Below the pieces are notes generated by a model. It was not told the origin of the DNA, did not search any database, and saw only the letters and a program-made list of their open reading frames with translations. From positions 1-64,000 of the forward strand of contig OY752144.1 of assembly GCA_963573315.1 (NCBI GenBank): a DNA stretch of 64,000 nt. Reading direction: 5' to 3'. Made by a program: the position numbers and the translations under genes. Shown here piece after piece: positions 31,999 through 43,900 of the stretch. Origin of the DNA: Entomortierella parvispora. Its lineage: Eukaryota > Mortierellomycota > Mortierellomycetes > Mortierellales > Mortierellaceae. Each line of letters starts with the position of its first letter. The first letter of the stretch is position 1.

Positions 31999-33957
31999 AT
32001 GCTTGTGTTGTACGAGACCCCCGCGGGCTATGCCCTCTTCACCCTCCTGGACGATGGAAAGCTCGAGAAGCCCGACTCCATCTGGAAGGACTTTGAGACC
32101 CCCGAGCAGGCCAACAAGACGTAAGACCCCCATGATCCTTTCTCTCTCTCTCTCGTCCATCCTTAGATCAGCAATCGTTCAGACCGAAATCAGCCCAGCA
32201 GCAATCACATCAGTCTCTGCAACTGCAACTACAATCAACATTCTTGGCAATCATCAGCGATCGTTCTATGCTTTCGTCACCTAATGGACCCATGTGATCT
32301 CTTGCCTTCCACGCTCTCCCTGCAAACACAACACAGCCTGATCCCTTTCAATTGACGAGGCTATTTATCTTAAAAATATCCCATATTTGCTTGTCTGCAT
32401 CAAGCAAACTGCTGTATCATAATATCATATTAACCCCAATCATCTTTTACTCTAAATAGCGTCAAGCTCCGTGCTTTCACCAAGTTCGAAAACACCACTG
32501 ATGCCTTGTCTGCCGTTACCGCTTTGGTTGAGGGAAAGCTCTCCAAGAACTTGAAGGAGTTCTTGTCGAAGGAGATTAGCGAGAAGGAGATGAAGAAGGA
32601 GTCCCTTGTTGTTGGAGATGCCAAGCTCGGTAAGAGATTCAACGTCGGATGACCTATCTGCACAGTTCCAAGTCGTCCCGTAACTTCGTGCCAACATTAA
32701 TGGTCGCCTAACACAAACATTGGTTTTTTTTGTTGGATTTCAGGTGGTGCCATTGCCAAGAAGCTCAACATGAAGGTTCTTTCCGACTCTACCACCCTCG
32801 ATCTCTACCGCGGTATCCGCAACCAGTTGGACTCTCTCCTCTCTGGATTGTCAAAGTCCGACTTGAACGCCATGGTCTTGGGTCTCTCTCACTCCTTGTC
32901 CCGTTATAAGCTCAAGTTCTCCCCCGACAAAGTTGACACCATGATTGTTCAGGCCATTGCTCTCTTGGACGATTTGGACAAGGAGTTGAACACCTACGCC
33001 ATGCGTGTCAAGGAGTGGTACGGCTGGCACTTCCCCGAGATGACCCGCTTGATTATTGATAACTTGGCCTACGCCAAGATTGTCAAGAAGATGGGTTTCC
33101 GCGCCAACTGCTCCACCACCGACATGTCTGACATTCTTCCCGAGGAGCTCGAGCAGGAGCTCAAGGAGGCTTCCGAGATTTCCATGGGTACTGAAATTGC
33201 CGATGAGGATTTGGAGAACATCCATGCCCTTTGCGACCAGATCATTTCCATCACCGAATACCGCACTCAGCTTTACGAATACCTCAAGAACCGCATGAAC
33301 GCCATTGCCCCCAACTTGACTGCCCTCGTTGGTGATTTGGTTGGTGCCCGTCTCATTGCTCACGCCGGTTCTCTCATGACCTTGGCCAAGCACCCCGCTT
33401 CGACCATTCAGATTCTCGGTGCCGAGAAGGCTCTCTTCCGCGCCTTGAAGACCAAGCACGACACACCCAAGTACGGTTTGATCTACCACGCCTCCTTGAT
33501 TGGTCAGGCTGGACCTAAGCACAAGGGTAAGATCGCCCGTATCGTCGCCACCAAGGCCTCGCTTTCCGTCCGTGTGGATGCTCTCGGTGAGACTGATACC
33601 CCCGATGTCGGTATCGCTGGCCGCGCCAAGGTTGAGTCTCGTCTGAGAGTTCTCGAGGGCCACGGTGGCAAGAGCAGCGGTGCTGACCGCAAGGCTGCCG
33701 CTAACGCCAAGGGCCAGAAGAAGCACGAGTTCGTCGCTTCGTCTTCCTACAACACCTCCACAGATGCCACCGTCAAGGCTTCAGCACCAGAGAAGAAGCG
33801 CAAGGCTGAGTCTGATGATGAGACTGAGAAGAAGAGCAAGAAGGAGAAGAAGGAGAAGAAGGACAAGAAGGACAAGAAGGAGGCTGTCGAAGATAAGAAG
33901 GAGAAGAAGGAGAAGAAGGAGAAGAAGGAAAAGAAGGACAAGAAGGAGAAGAAGTAA
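31999..33957 (+). CDS. NOP58: Nucleolar protein Nop58, box C/D snoRNP core
   Basis: Exons 31999-32120, 32460-32629 and 32744-33957 give 501 residues. The N-terminus [14 protein letters not shown] is diagnostic of Nop58. The NOP domain follows ([30 protein letters not shown]), and the C-terminus is a long Lys/Glu/Asp tail ([11 protein letters not shown] repeats), as in yeast and animal Nop58. With fibrillarin, Nop56 and the 15.5K protein it forms the snoRNPs that 2'-O-methylate rRNA. Intron 1 is 339 bp, longer than the others; I looked for a box C/D snoRNA in it and found no good C box. A C/T tract (31915-31995) lies before the ATG. The retrotransposon LTR ends 175 bases upstream, inside what should be the promoter. 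Confidence 0.96.
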
Positions 33958-34992
33958 ATGTCTTCCTTTCAGTGTTCATTCTTTCTTTACCACACCTTTC
34001 TTTATTTTCTTGTTTGATTACATGCCTTGCTTTTTGTAGATTATCATCTCGGATGGAGGACGGGGGACATCGCGAGGACCCCCCGGAAGGAGGAGGGAGT
34101 TGATATACTCTCACTTCTTTCATAACAACCACACGCACTCATTATTAAACCTCTTCACCTTTTGCATTATTATTTTATCATTGATGTCGTTGCGTTGTTT
34201 TGATCTTGAAACTCAGTGCGTGTACTTGAAGACTTCCTGCCGACTTTGCGGTCTCCAGGTTGCGGAATCATTCTCTATATGGCACCCCGATGCCCTAGGG
34301 TACCATGAACATTAGTGCGGATATGGAGCAAGGTCGAATGAGCGACGACATCGGATATAGATCTGGGGAAGTGGGAAACTTCGTTCGCTCTGCTGTGCTA
34401 AACAATCTCAGATGACCTTTCTTGGACTCAAATCGGTTGGCGAAGATCCGATGTCCATTTTACCCCACTGCGCACACGACACCGCCTCTCGTTCTGGCAA
34501 TTTTGCGTGAGCCACTGGACAACCACCGTGTTGATATCCATTCTGCAGTTGCTTGCGCTGGTTCGCCATGGTTGTCTTGATACACAACCATGGAACTGAT
34601 AAGACAGCCCACAACGAGGTCGACGATGTTGATGACGACGAAAACGATTACAAAAAGAGAATTGTTGTGCGTTTGCGCAGACTCGGACAGGATCTTGAAT
34701 ACGGAAGAGGAAAGCAATTGGCCCGGCTGCGATCGGTGTGAGTCTTTCTCCACGCCGACCGCCGTCACTTTGCTGCTGTGATCGCCCACAGCATCCGAGG
34801 GAGGGGGTGTCCTGCAGGAACAGTTCTAAAACGGGCGTTTTTCTCTTGTCTTCCTCTCTTCTCCTCTCTGTTTCTCATCCATTCATCCATCCTTCTTCCT
34901 CCATCCATTAGTCCATCCGTCACTTTGCTCCGTGCTCGAACAAGCCGATTGAATCCTACCTGCCACATTCTGCCATCACCGGTGTTCACTCA
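33958..34992. other. NOP58 3' region and GTP cyclohydrolase II promoter
   Basis: No supported gene. A C/T-rich tract with CATCC repeats (34840-34925) precedes the next start codon. A minus-strand ORF at 34789-34460 has a hydrophobic stretch but no start context or family resemblance. Confidence 0.45.
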
Positions 34993-36467
34993 ATGGCCTG
35001 CGATATCTCCATGAACGAAGCTCCAGCCGTGGCGCCCTCCGATGGATACCTCCCCAGGAACGCCATTGATCACATGAGTCCCTTCTTCTTCAAAAGTCAC
35101 TCGCACTCTCACGGACATGCACATGGTCATCACGCACACCATCATAGCCACCCTCACCGTCATCATCACACCAGCCACAGTCCCTCCCAAGACGCTCACA
35201 GCGCCAGCCAGACAGCAGGCCTCCAGAACCCTACGCCTCGCCGACTTTCAGTTGTCGATCCCTCTTTGGGTGCGCCTACATACAACACTCCTCCAGCAAC
35301 CCCACCACTGAAGGTGGCATCACAAACCAAGGCCTCGGTCGCCCCATCTGCCCCCTTGAGCCCTGCCAAGAAACACACAGGCAAACCAGTGGAGAAAGAC
35401 TCTGTCGCGTGGTGTACTGCTCGAGCCCGTATCCCAACACCGGACGGGTCCGAGTACTTTTTGCACATTTATGAAAACTCGATGGACAAAAAGGAACACT
35501 TGGCGTTTGTCTTTGGAGACCAGATCCGATCCCAGTCCCTGGATAGAATCCAACCAAACGAGACCGAAACCGATCGAGTGAAGCGTGGAGCTTATACAGG
35601 AAGGCTAGTGAGCTCGGTCCAGAACGAGAGCCAGATGTCGATGACGGCCACCACCATCACCACCTTTACTACTACAGCTTCGGAAGATTCGGGAATGGAG
35701 GATACTACAACCAATGGAACAATACAACCTCTGGTCCGTATCCATTCAGAATGCTTCACAGGAGAGATTGGCCATTCTGCTAGATGCGACTGTGGCGAGC
35801 AATTGGATGAAGCGATTCGATTGATGAAAGCCGAGGGCGCCGGCGTTGTGGTGTATCTTCGTCAAGAAGGTCGTGGCATTGGTTTGGGCGAGAAACTCAA
35901 GTGAGTATTTTAGTTTGGTCTTTTTTACCCGCTTTCCGACCCCATGTGAAATAGGACAAAAAAATTGAAAGTGGGTTGGTTCCCCCGCTCGAGCTCACAC
36001 CCATCAAAGTTTTTTTCAGCCACCCTCAGTCGAGAGTGCTTGGTCAAAACCATGGATACTTATTCCCCCCTACTTTACTTTTCAATTTTCTCAGGGCTTA
36101 TAACTTGCAGGATCTCGGCTATGATACCGTGATGGCCAACTTGCTTTTGAACCATGGAGCGGACGAACGGACTTATGAAGTTGCGCAAGCGATCCTTCAA
36201 GATTTGGGTCAGAATCAGATCCGACTTTTGACCAACAATCCCGACAAGATTGAGCAAGTTGAAAAAGACTCTGCAATCAGAGTTATCGAGCGTGTGCCCA
36301 TGATGCCAAAGTCCTGGGAGGCCATTGAGCAAGGACGGCAGGACGAGTTTGAAGTCAAGGAAGGGGCCGTGGAGAACAAGATCGTCAAGGGCAAAGAGCT
36401 AGACCGCTACCTCAAGGTCAAGGTAGAGCGGATGAGGCATTTGATCCCTGTACCGACTTCATTGTAG
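34993..36467 (+). CDS. RIB1: GTP cyclohydrolase II (riboflavin biosynthesis)
   Basis: Exons 34993-35900 and 36095-36467 join as [15 protein letters not shown] (426 residues). The enzyme opens GTP to 2,5-diamino-6-ribosylamino-pyrimidinone phosphate, the first step to riboflavin. The zinc site is visible as ECFTGEIGH followed by CDCGEQL, then [16 protein letters not shown] and LLTNNPDKI, all family signatures. The first about 135 residues are extra relative to bacterial RibA and include a His-rich run (residues 34-60, over half His) plus a disordered Ser/Pro segment. Residues between ARIPTPDG and PLVRIHSE carry an insertion of Thr/Ser repeats. An AATAAA lies 20 bases after the stop. Confidence 0.94.
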
Positions 36468-36486
36468 GCAATTGATATCCATCAGT

Positions 36487-36492
36487 AATAAA
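36487..36492 (+). terminator. Poly(A) signal of GTP cyclohydrolase II gene
   Basis: AATAAA 20 bases past the stop codon, in the convergent gap with the transaldolase gene. Confidence 0.5.
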
Positions 36493-36814
36493 CAAAAAAT
36501 ACCAAAGAGAACGTACAGTACTGTACAGCAAATATCTATCACAAAAACTGGGTTTTCGATATCACTGCCTCAATCCAGATGGGGCGGCGGACAAGAACTC
36601 GATTCCTGTGCAGATCTCGTTACAGGCGATCTATCAAAATAACCCAGAAGGTCATACCGTAGCAGCCACTGCGAAACAATGGCATCCTTGTCTTCCAAAA
36701 AAACTTTTTTTTTATTATTTACATTTTGGAGTTCATGCAAATGATAGATGAAGGTGCGTGAACGTTGGGGAAGCAATGCTGAGAGTGGATGCGGGTCATA
36801 AAACTGAACATGAC

Positions 36815-38361
36815 TTAGTGAGCCAACTTGTCGGCAAGCTGCTTCTCGAGCTTGGCGGCATCAGCAGCAAACTTGCGAATACCCTCCGACAACTTCTCGG
36901 TGGCCATGGCGTCCTCGTTCAACTCCCAGCGGAAAGCAGCTTCATCGAAGGTGACCTTGGGGTACTGGGTAGCGGTCGAAGTGGCGATCTGGGGCGACAG
37001 CTTGCGCTCCAAGGTCTTGTTGGACTTGTGGAGCTCATCCAACAAGTTGGGAGAGATGGTCAAGAAATCACATCCAGCCAACTCCTCGATCTCGCCGACG
37101 GAACGGAAAGAAGCGCCCATGACAATGGTCTTGTAGCCGTGCTGCTTGTAGTAGTTGTAGATCTTGGAGACCGAGATGACACCGGGATCCTCAGCTCCGA
37201 CGTACTCCTTCTTGGTCGAGGCCTTATACCAGTCAAGGATACGTCCAACAAAAGGCGAGATCAAGGTGACCTTGGACTCGGCGCAAGCAACAGCCTGTTA
37301 ATCAGGAAACAATTACATGTTAGTGGGGGCTGCATGTGGCATGAGAATCTCACTCTGGAGGAAGCGTGCTTCATACCTGGCCAAAGGAGAACAACAAAGT
37401 CAAGTTGCAGTGAATGCCCTCGACAGCTTCGAGGTGCTTAGCAGCCTGGATACCCTCCCAGGTCGAGGCAATCTTGATGAGGATACGCTCCTTGGCAATA
37501 CCAGCATCCTTGTAGAGACCAATAATCTTCTTCGCCTTGGCAATGGTTGCCTCCTTATCGAAAGAAAGACGGGCATCGACCTCAGTGGAAACACGGCCAG
37601 GGACGATCTTGAGAATCTCAACACCAAAGTTGACGAGGAGCTTGTCAAGAGCAGACTCGGTCTGGGACTCGATGGAGCTGCAAATTAAATAGCAAAGCAG
37701 ATTCTAGGTCAGGACTGATGTTCTATTGAGCTGCCATTGCGCTTTTCTTTCTTTCTTTCCCATTGTTCTGCACCCCGTGCAACCGTGCACCCTCGCAATG
37801 GTGATGCACATGAGCGTGATATCCGACTTGTAGCGACGAAAGGTGGTATTGCACAAGCCGTGGGAACTTGATCCTATTTGACCCAACCTCCTTTCCCTTC
37901 CTGCGCAGCCCGATCAGATCGAACTTCCATCCTGTTGCATCCAGTGACTCAGCAATCTTGACGAGTGACAAAGACCCGGCCCCAGAATCCAATGGTCGTA
38001 TCAGGACTTTTCCCTCCACAACCGCCTCTATAATCATATTGAGGTAACTATGACGACTGTGCAATAAAGACTTACCCGCCGATCTTCTTTCCGTACGCGA
38101 TGGCGTCGTTGATCAAGTGAGCGTAGTTGGGCTTCTGGGAAGCGGCGAGGATCAAGGAAGGGTTGGTGGTGGCATCAGTGGGCTTGTACTGAGCGATGGC
38201 TATCATACAGAAACAAAACGCAGCGGTCGAGACAACGCGATCAGTCTAATGAGAACGAACGAGAGCATGCAAGACGATTCAATGACAAACATACACTCAA
38301 AGTCACCGGTGTCAGAAACGACGGTGGTGAAGGTCTTGAGCTGGTCGAGAGCGGTGGACAT
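36815..38361 (-). CDS. TAL1: Transaldolase
   Basis: Exons 38361-38295, 38199-38076, 37677-37377 and 37294-36815 give 323 residues, the usual length. The enzyme moves a dihydroxyacetone unit between sedoheptulose-7-phosphate and glyceraldehyde-3-phosphate in the cytosolic pentose phosphate pathway. Signatures are [11 protein letters not shown] near residue 30, the Schiff-base lysine in RILIKIAST (Lys132, same number as E. coli TalB), FSFGQAVACAE and [11 protein letters not shown]. All splice ends are GT/AG and in phase. It is convergent with the GTP cyclohydrolase II gene. Confidence 0.97.
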
Positions 38362-40924
38362 GTTGCAGAAGTGGGAATGGGAATGGAGGGTGAGATGGAT
38401 GGGGAGAGAAGAAATGAGAGGGAAGAAGAAGAAAAAAGGATATTTATCTACAAGATAAGAAAGAGATGCCATCCCCCCAACAACGTCACACGTTCGAAGA
38501 TGTGAGGATCCTGGGGAATGAGACTCGTCCGTTGATGTTTTGGGGGAAAGGGTGGGTGGGTGTCACCGCGATCAATCGACGATTCGCTGTCGTTCGCCGG
38601 TGTGTGCGGAGACAAAGACGACGACCCCCAAGCAGCACTGTTCCCCAAGAGGGCCTTGCAAGAGCGCGTTGACCATCCCGCTCGATCGGGATAGAAACCC
38701 TGGGGGTCTCCATGGCAGGGTGGCAACAAACCTCAAACCTGCACTTGCTCTGCCTCTTTGCTCACTATCATCGACAAGATCTTCGTGCTTGTTCTGACAC
38801 TGCAAAAGGAAAGAGACAAAAAGAGACAAAATTGGTGGCAAAAAGAAACGGTGGCTGAACATCTGGAATCACTTTGAACCCTGTTCACTCGCTGCACGTT
38901 GCCTGCTCGAGCACACTAGCAAAAAGCTGGGCAGCAGCTGAAAAGCTCTCTCCAGATTGATTGAAAGGCACTCGCTGCACGCTCTCTTTGCCTCAATCGC
39001 CCCTGTGCGCTGACAAGAAGTTGAGATATGAAAACCTGCCCGATCACCCTCACTCTCCCGCGGACCGTTCTCTGCAGTGTTGTATAGATTGACACACTGT
39101 TGTCAGGCATCAAACCAGCTCTTACCTGCGCCTCAGTTGCAAACTAGCAAGCTGCCCAATTCATCATACCATCGTTCAGCTGTTGAACCCCTGATTGCAA
39201 GCTACAAACCAACCCATTGTGCCTCAATTGCTCGTGTGCGCCTGTGAACGCCCTCGACAGCGGCAAACTTTTCTTAAGGTTGATTGAAGGATACTCGCTG
39301 CATGTCTCATTTGCTTCAATTGCTTCTGGCACTAGCGAGAGGCTGAACACCACAAATACCCGCCCAGCCTATCTTCATTCAGTGCCAGGCTCTTCTCCGT
39401 GGGGTTGGATCTTTTAAAGATTGAATAATGATACGCACCGATCGCGCTCCTCGAACCAGCCTCAGTTGCTCGTGCGCGCTAGTGGAAAGCCCAGGTCCAA
39501 GCGAGGACGCACATGGTAAGAATCTCTTACAATGCACTTTTTGGTTGTTGCTTTGTCCAACGAAGCAACCCAACCGCACAAGAAGCCCATGCCAATAATA
39601 AAATATTGGCTCTCATTTTCTTCTTTGTTATTGTCTCCCGGGCTTGTGCCATTGTCTTTTCTCATGATGACAACGGTGTTTAAACGGGGTTTTGCTTCCA
39701 CATACATGAGATGGCATGTGCTTGAGATGCTGTGGTTGACTGTCCAAAGATCATGTTGACCATTCCTCCGTGGACGAATGAGCGAGAGAGATTTGGATAC
39801 AGTACCGCAAAAGACTGACTTTGCTTCCATACTTTGTTTGGAAGCCAGGGAACTAAATTGGCCCGACACATCACCCCACATCCTCATGTTCTCGTCATGC
39901 TGCCGTCGAAATCCTGTCATAAGAGCTTGTCGAGAAAGAGTTGAGTAAAGAGAGGGGAGAAGAGTTGAGAGCTGGTTTCCAAGTTGTGGCGTTGAGTTGT
40001 GGAGGGTGAGAGACCAGCAGTCGATCAGTCCGGAGAGATGATAACAAGGTTCTCTGTGGCCATTACATTATACTTTGCGCAGAGTTTCGGCAGGTTGCTC
40101 CTCGAGGAAGAAGAAAAAAGTGGAGGAAGGTTGGCTGTCGGATGGAGGGTCAATCGGACGAGCAAAGGTGAGGAGCCGATCTTGTTCGAAAGCAAAGAAT
40201 CGACCGAGAACAATGAAAAAAAAAACTGAGGGGATACAAGGCGAAAAGCCAGAACATGCACGCGTCCCTCTCGCCTCAACTGCGTGCGTGCAACGAGCAG
40301 GAACATCCAGAACGGCAACAGACGACAGACATCAACAACAAACACAAACGACAACGAATGAATGCAGCGATGCACGCGCTTGCTCAGTCTGCATGCACGC
40401 AAGCGAACACAAAAGAGAGGCAAAAAAAAGTTGCGGGTGGTTGGGTGGGGGGGGAAGGATGTCTTGTCCCCCCACACTCTGGCAAAAGAAAAAAAAGAAA
40501 TGGACAGAGGCACAGACAGCAGGCGTTGGCGTGGAGCGGACACAACAATGCAGAAAAGGTTTTTGTCCTTCTTTTCTTCTTCTTTCCTTCTCCCCCACCT
40601 TGCCCGCCATCCCCCTTCTCCACTCCTGCTCCCCCCCCCCTTCCCGTCCGCTGTACATAAACCCCCAATCTCACCATCGCCCATCCTTCCTCTTTTCTAC
40701 AAAAAAGACATCACAAGGTACTGAAACGCTGTCGTGTGCCTGTGCCTGGTCCAGTCAACGTTGTCCGTCTCTCGCGCTGACTTTCATTTCTCCACATCCA
40801 GTGTGGTCACTGCAGACGCCGCTGCCTACAGTATCGTCGTCTATACTTCTTTGTCGCAAGGATTGCCCCTTCTAGCTGTAATAATCTCCCTCCCTCAAGT
40901 GCCGCAGTGCCCTCCTCTTTCCCC
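38362..40924. other. Long divergent spacer, transaldolase / kelch-BTB gene
   Basis: 2.56 kb without a supported gene. It has degenerate repeats at 38955-39500 and a C/T-rich tract at 40560-40640 just before the kelch-BTB gene. ORFs on both strands here are short or low-complexity. Confidence 0.5.
38955..39500. repeat. Dispersed degenerate repeat of about 50 bp
   Basis: Copies near 38955-39010 and 39280-39331 share GATTGAARGNNACTCGCTGC and then a CTCAATYGC block. The block CCTCARTTGCTCGTGYGCGC recurs at about 39221 and 39462, and a weaker ATTGAATAATGATACGC occurs near 39421. Divergence is high; origin unknown. Confidence 0.45.
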
Positions 40925-43900
40925 ATGATGATGACTGTACCTGTGGGATCCCCCGGCAACCATGGTGTCGGACTTGTCCAAACGGACAATGGTCTGCAAT
41001 ACAAACCACTGGAGCAGGTGCAACAACAACAACAACAACCACAACCACAACAACCGTTGCAGCACAAACAACAACTTTCAACAAAGTCGCTCGCCATCAC
41101 ATCCAGCTCCACCTCAGGAATCCCTCCGCCACCCCTAATGGGCTCCGCCATTGTCCTTGTCAATGACTCTGCGCTCCATTGCTTTGGCGGTCGACTCGAG
41201 AATCGCGATCTGACCAACTGCCACTATGTGCTTGATGTGGAGACGGGCTGCTGGGAAACTCTTCAGGCCGCAACACAGGTTGCTGTGGCGACAGCAGCTT
41301 CGGCAACAGACCCCTCCATAATGCTCTCACTGTCCCTGACAACCGACCCGGTTGACACAAACTCAGAATCGCTCTCGATGCCCCCACAGCCGCGCTACTT
41401 CCACACTCTGAATGCGTATGGGACGTCTCTAGTCCTCTTTGGGGGTATGGGCAGGGTCCCAGGAGACGAAGACGAGGAAAACGGGAATAATGGAAGCATC
41501 AAGGACGAAGGAGCCGCTGACCAGTCATCAGGACGTCTGGAGGCGCTAAATGACCTCTACGTCTTTGACATCATTACTCAACGATGGCAACAAAAGCACC
41601 CGCCCGTAAACCAGCACTCACCCAAACCTCGCTGGGCTCACATGGCCACGGTCCTGGATCATTACCTGGTAGTGATCGGCGGAACAGATACCCTCAAAGC
41701 GTATGTTGAAGACGCCTGCGTGCTGGACTTGCAGACCTGGGAATGGGTCGCATCCATACAAAACATCGGTCAATGCGGCACATATAGGACGGTCGCTGCA
41801 ACAGGCCCAAGCAAACAATCGTCGACCATGAGTGAGCCCGCATCGCCCTCGTTCCCATCCTCAGGCGCTTCATCCCCTCAGACCTCAGCCAACCTAACCT
41901 GGCCTGAGTCAGGTCCCGTGGACGCCATGGCAAGTATCTCCATGGTCCTTAGCGGCCAAATCTCGGCGCCATCCAGTCTTTCCAACTCGTCAGCCAAGGA
42001 GGGCGAAGACTCTGAATCTACAGTGTCGTCTTCCAGGGACAGGCATAGCCAACAGAAGCAAAAACAGCCAGAGAGATTAATGAGTGGCGAACTCACCCCA
42101 GCGTTCCGGACCGGTCGGGAGGTACCATCCATATACTTGTACTCCAACTTCAACTTTCAGCACCTTCAACGGGAACTCAAGGTCATCACACCTCACTATA
42201 CCCACCCACCTCCATCCTACGCTGAGCAACCAGCGCTGTCCTCACCTCCGCCATCGTTTTCGCTGGTCGAAAAATCTCAGGCATTGAACATGATGGGTCA
42301 AGACCTTCCGCCAGGTCTTCGATTCCCTCAAGGCCATGTCTACCAGAACCAACTAATCATTAGTGGAACTTTGATGGCACAAGGCAAGAAACCGACCTTG
42401 GCCATCTACGCCTTTAATCTGACTCACTACAAATGGGAGCAACTTTCAACAGATACGACCCTTGAGATTGGATCTTGGAACAGGACAGTCTTGCATCCAG
42501 CTACTGGAACTCTGTTGGTCTTTGGAAACTACCATTCAGATGCGGAGGCCGACTATTCGAATAGACTTCAGCACCATGACCATCTCATGATGATCAACTT
42601 GCAAGCATATGGATTGTACGAGCGGCCGATTCCCTCCTTACCGCAGTGTGGACAGGATCTAGGCTCGGATTTGTTGCTCAATCCAAATCTAAGCGACATG
42701 CACGTTGCGTCATCCTCCGGTGCTTTGTTTGGAGCATGCTCAACGGTGTTGGCCACGCGCTGGCCAGAGTTCTCGACCTTGCTCCTTTCTCCTCCATATG
42801 TGACACCGTTGATCCTGACACTGCCAGTGCCAGATGAAGTTGTGCCTGTATTCCTGCACTACATCTACACAGGAGCATTACCTAATATCACTGCAGGAGT
42901 AGCAGATTACCTACTGATATTGGCAAGAAAGTATGAGCTCAATGGACTGTATGCTCTGACCATGGACGCTTTGCACGAGATGGTGGTTCACAATCCGATC
43001 CGAATCCACACTGTGGCTTTGATGGCTGGCGAACTTGGTCTTCAGGCCCGTGCAGTTGCCTTAGCCATGACCACTGCAGCGATGGCTATGCAGCAGTCTC
43101 CATCCTTGCAACCGCCACCTACACTTCCGAGAGAAACAGCTGATGGTAAAAAAGATCTCCCTCCGATTCCAGCCATGAAAGGAAATGTCTCTCCAATAAG
43201 TCTGAACAGGAGACTGTCGGCCGGCGTAACTCGCCCTCATAGTGGTCGCGTACCGCCACCTCCTGTCCGGCCCCCTCAGTTGGAGCTACCTCAACATCAT
43301 CAACAAGAGTTACCAGGACTGCCTCAGTCACCGCCATTCCAACCGCAGCAACAGCTGGTACAGCCTCTCCTCCAGTCTCAGTTACTCCAACAGCTGCAAC
43401 ATAACCAACATCATCAACGAACAGGATCGATTCAGAGTGTCAACACTGAAGGAGGGCAAATGTTGGTCGATGGACTGTATCAACAGTACACTGGAGCACA
43501 GCGACCCCCACAGCCATTGACGATTCCAGAGGAATTTGAGAGTGAACAATCAGTTACGATGCGCACCGGGTATGCTCATAACAATGGGGCAAATAATTAC
43601 GCTGCAAGCTACGTGAGCACATCCAGCGGCGGCTCGAGCGGCTACCTCCGGCAGCAACAACAGCAGCAATCGCAATCGCAAGGAGCAGTTTATCAGAACG
43701 CTTACCCTTCGCCAATCTCGCCCTCATTCCAACAACATCCATTTGGGTCGCTCAGTGTACCGAGCGGTTTTGAAGAATACCAGCAGCAGCTCCAGCAGCT
43801 ACCACTATCACCGCAGCAGCAGCAGCAGTTGTTTTTTGCGCAGCAACAAGAGTACATCCAACAGCAGCAACTACTTTATGAGCAGGAGCACCTTCGCGGT

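Noticed and set aside
32121..32459. Possible box C/D snoRNA in NOP58 intron 1
   Set aside because: The intron is long enough, but I found no good C box (only a weak ATGATCC) paired with a D box at suitable spacing.
33665..34039. Arg-rich plus-strand ORF at the end of NOP58
   Set aside because: It is an out-of-frame translation of the Lys/Glu tail coding repeats.
34460..34789. Minus-strand ORF with a hydrophobic stretch between NOP58 and GTP cyclohydrolase II
   Set aside because: No convincing start, no splice structure and no recognisable family; likely chance.
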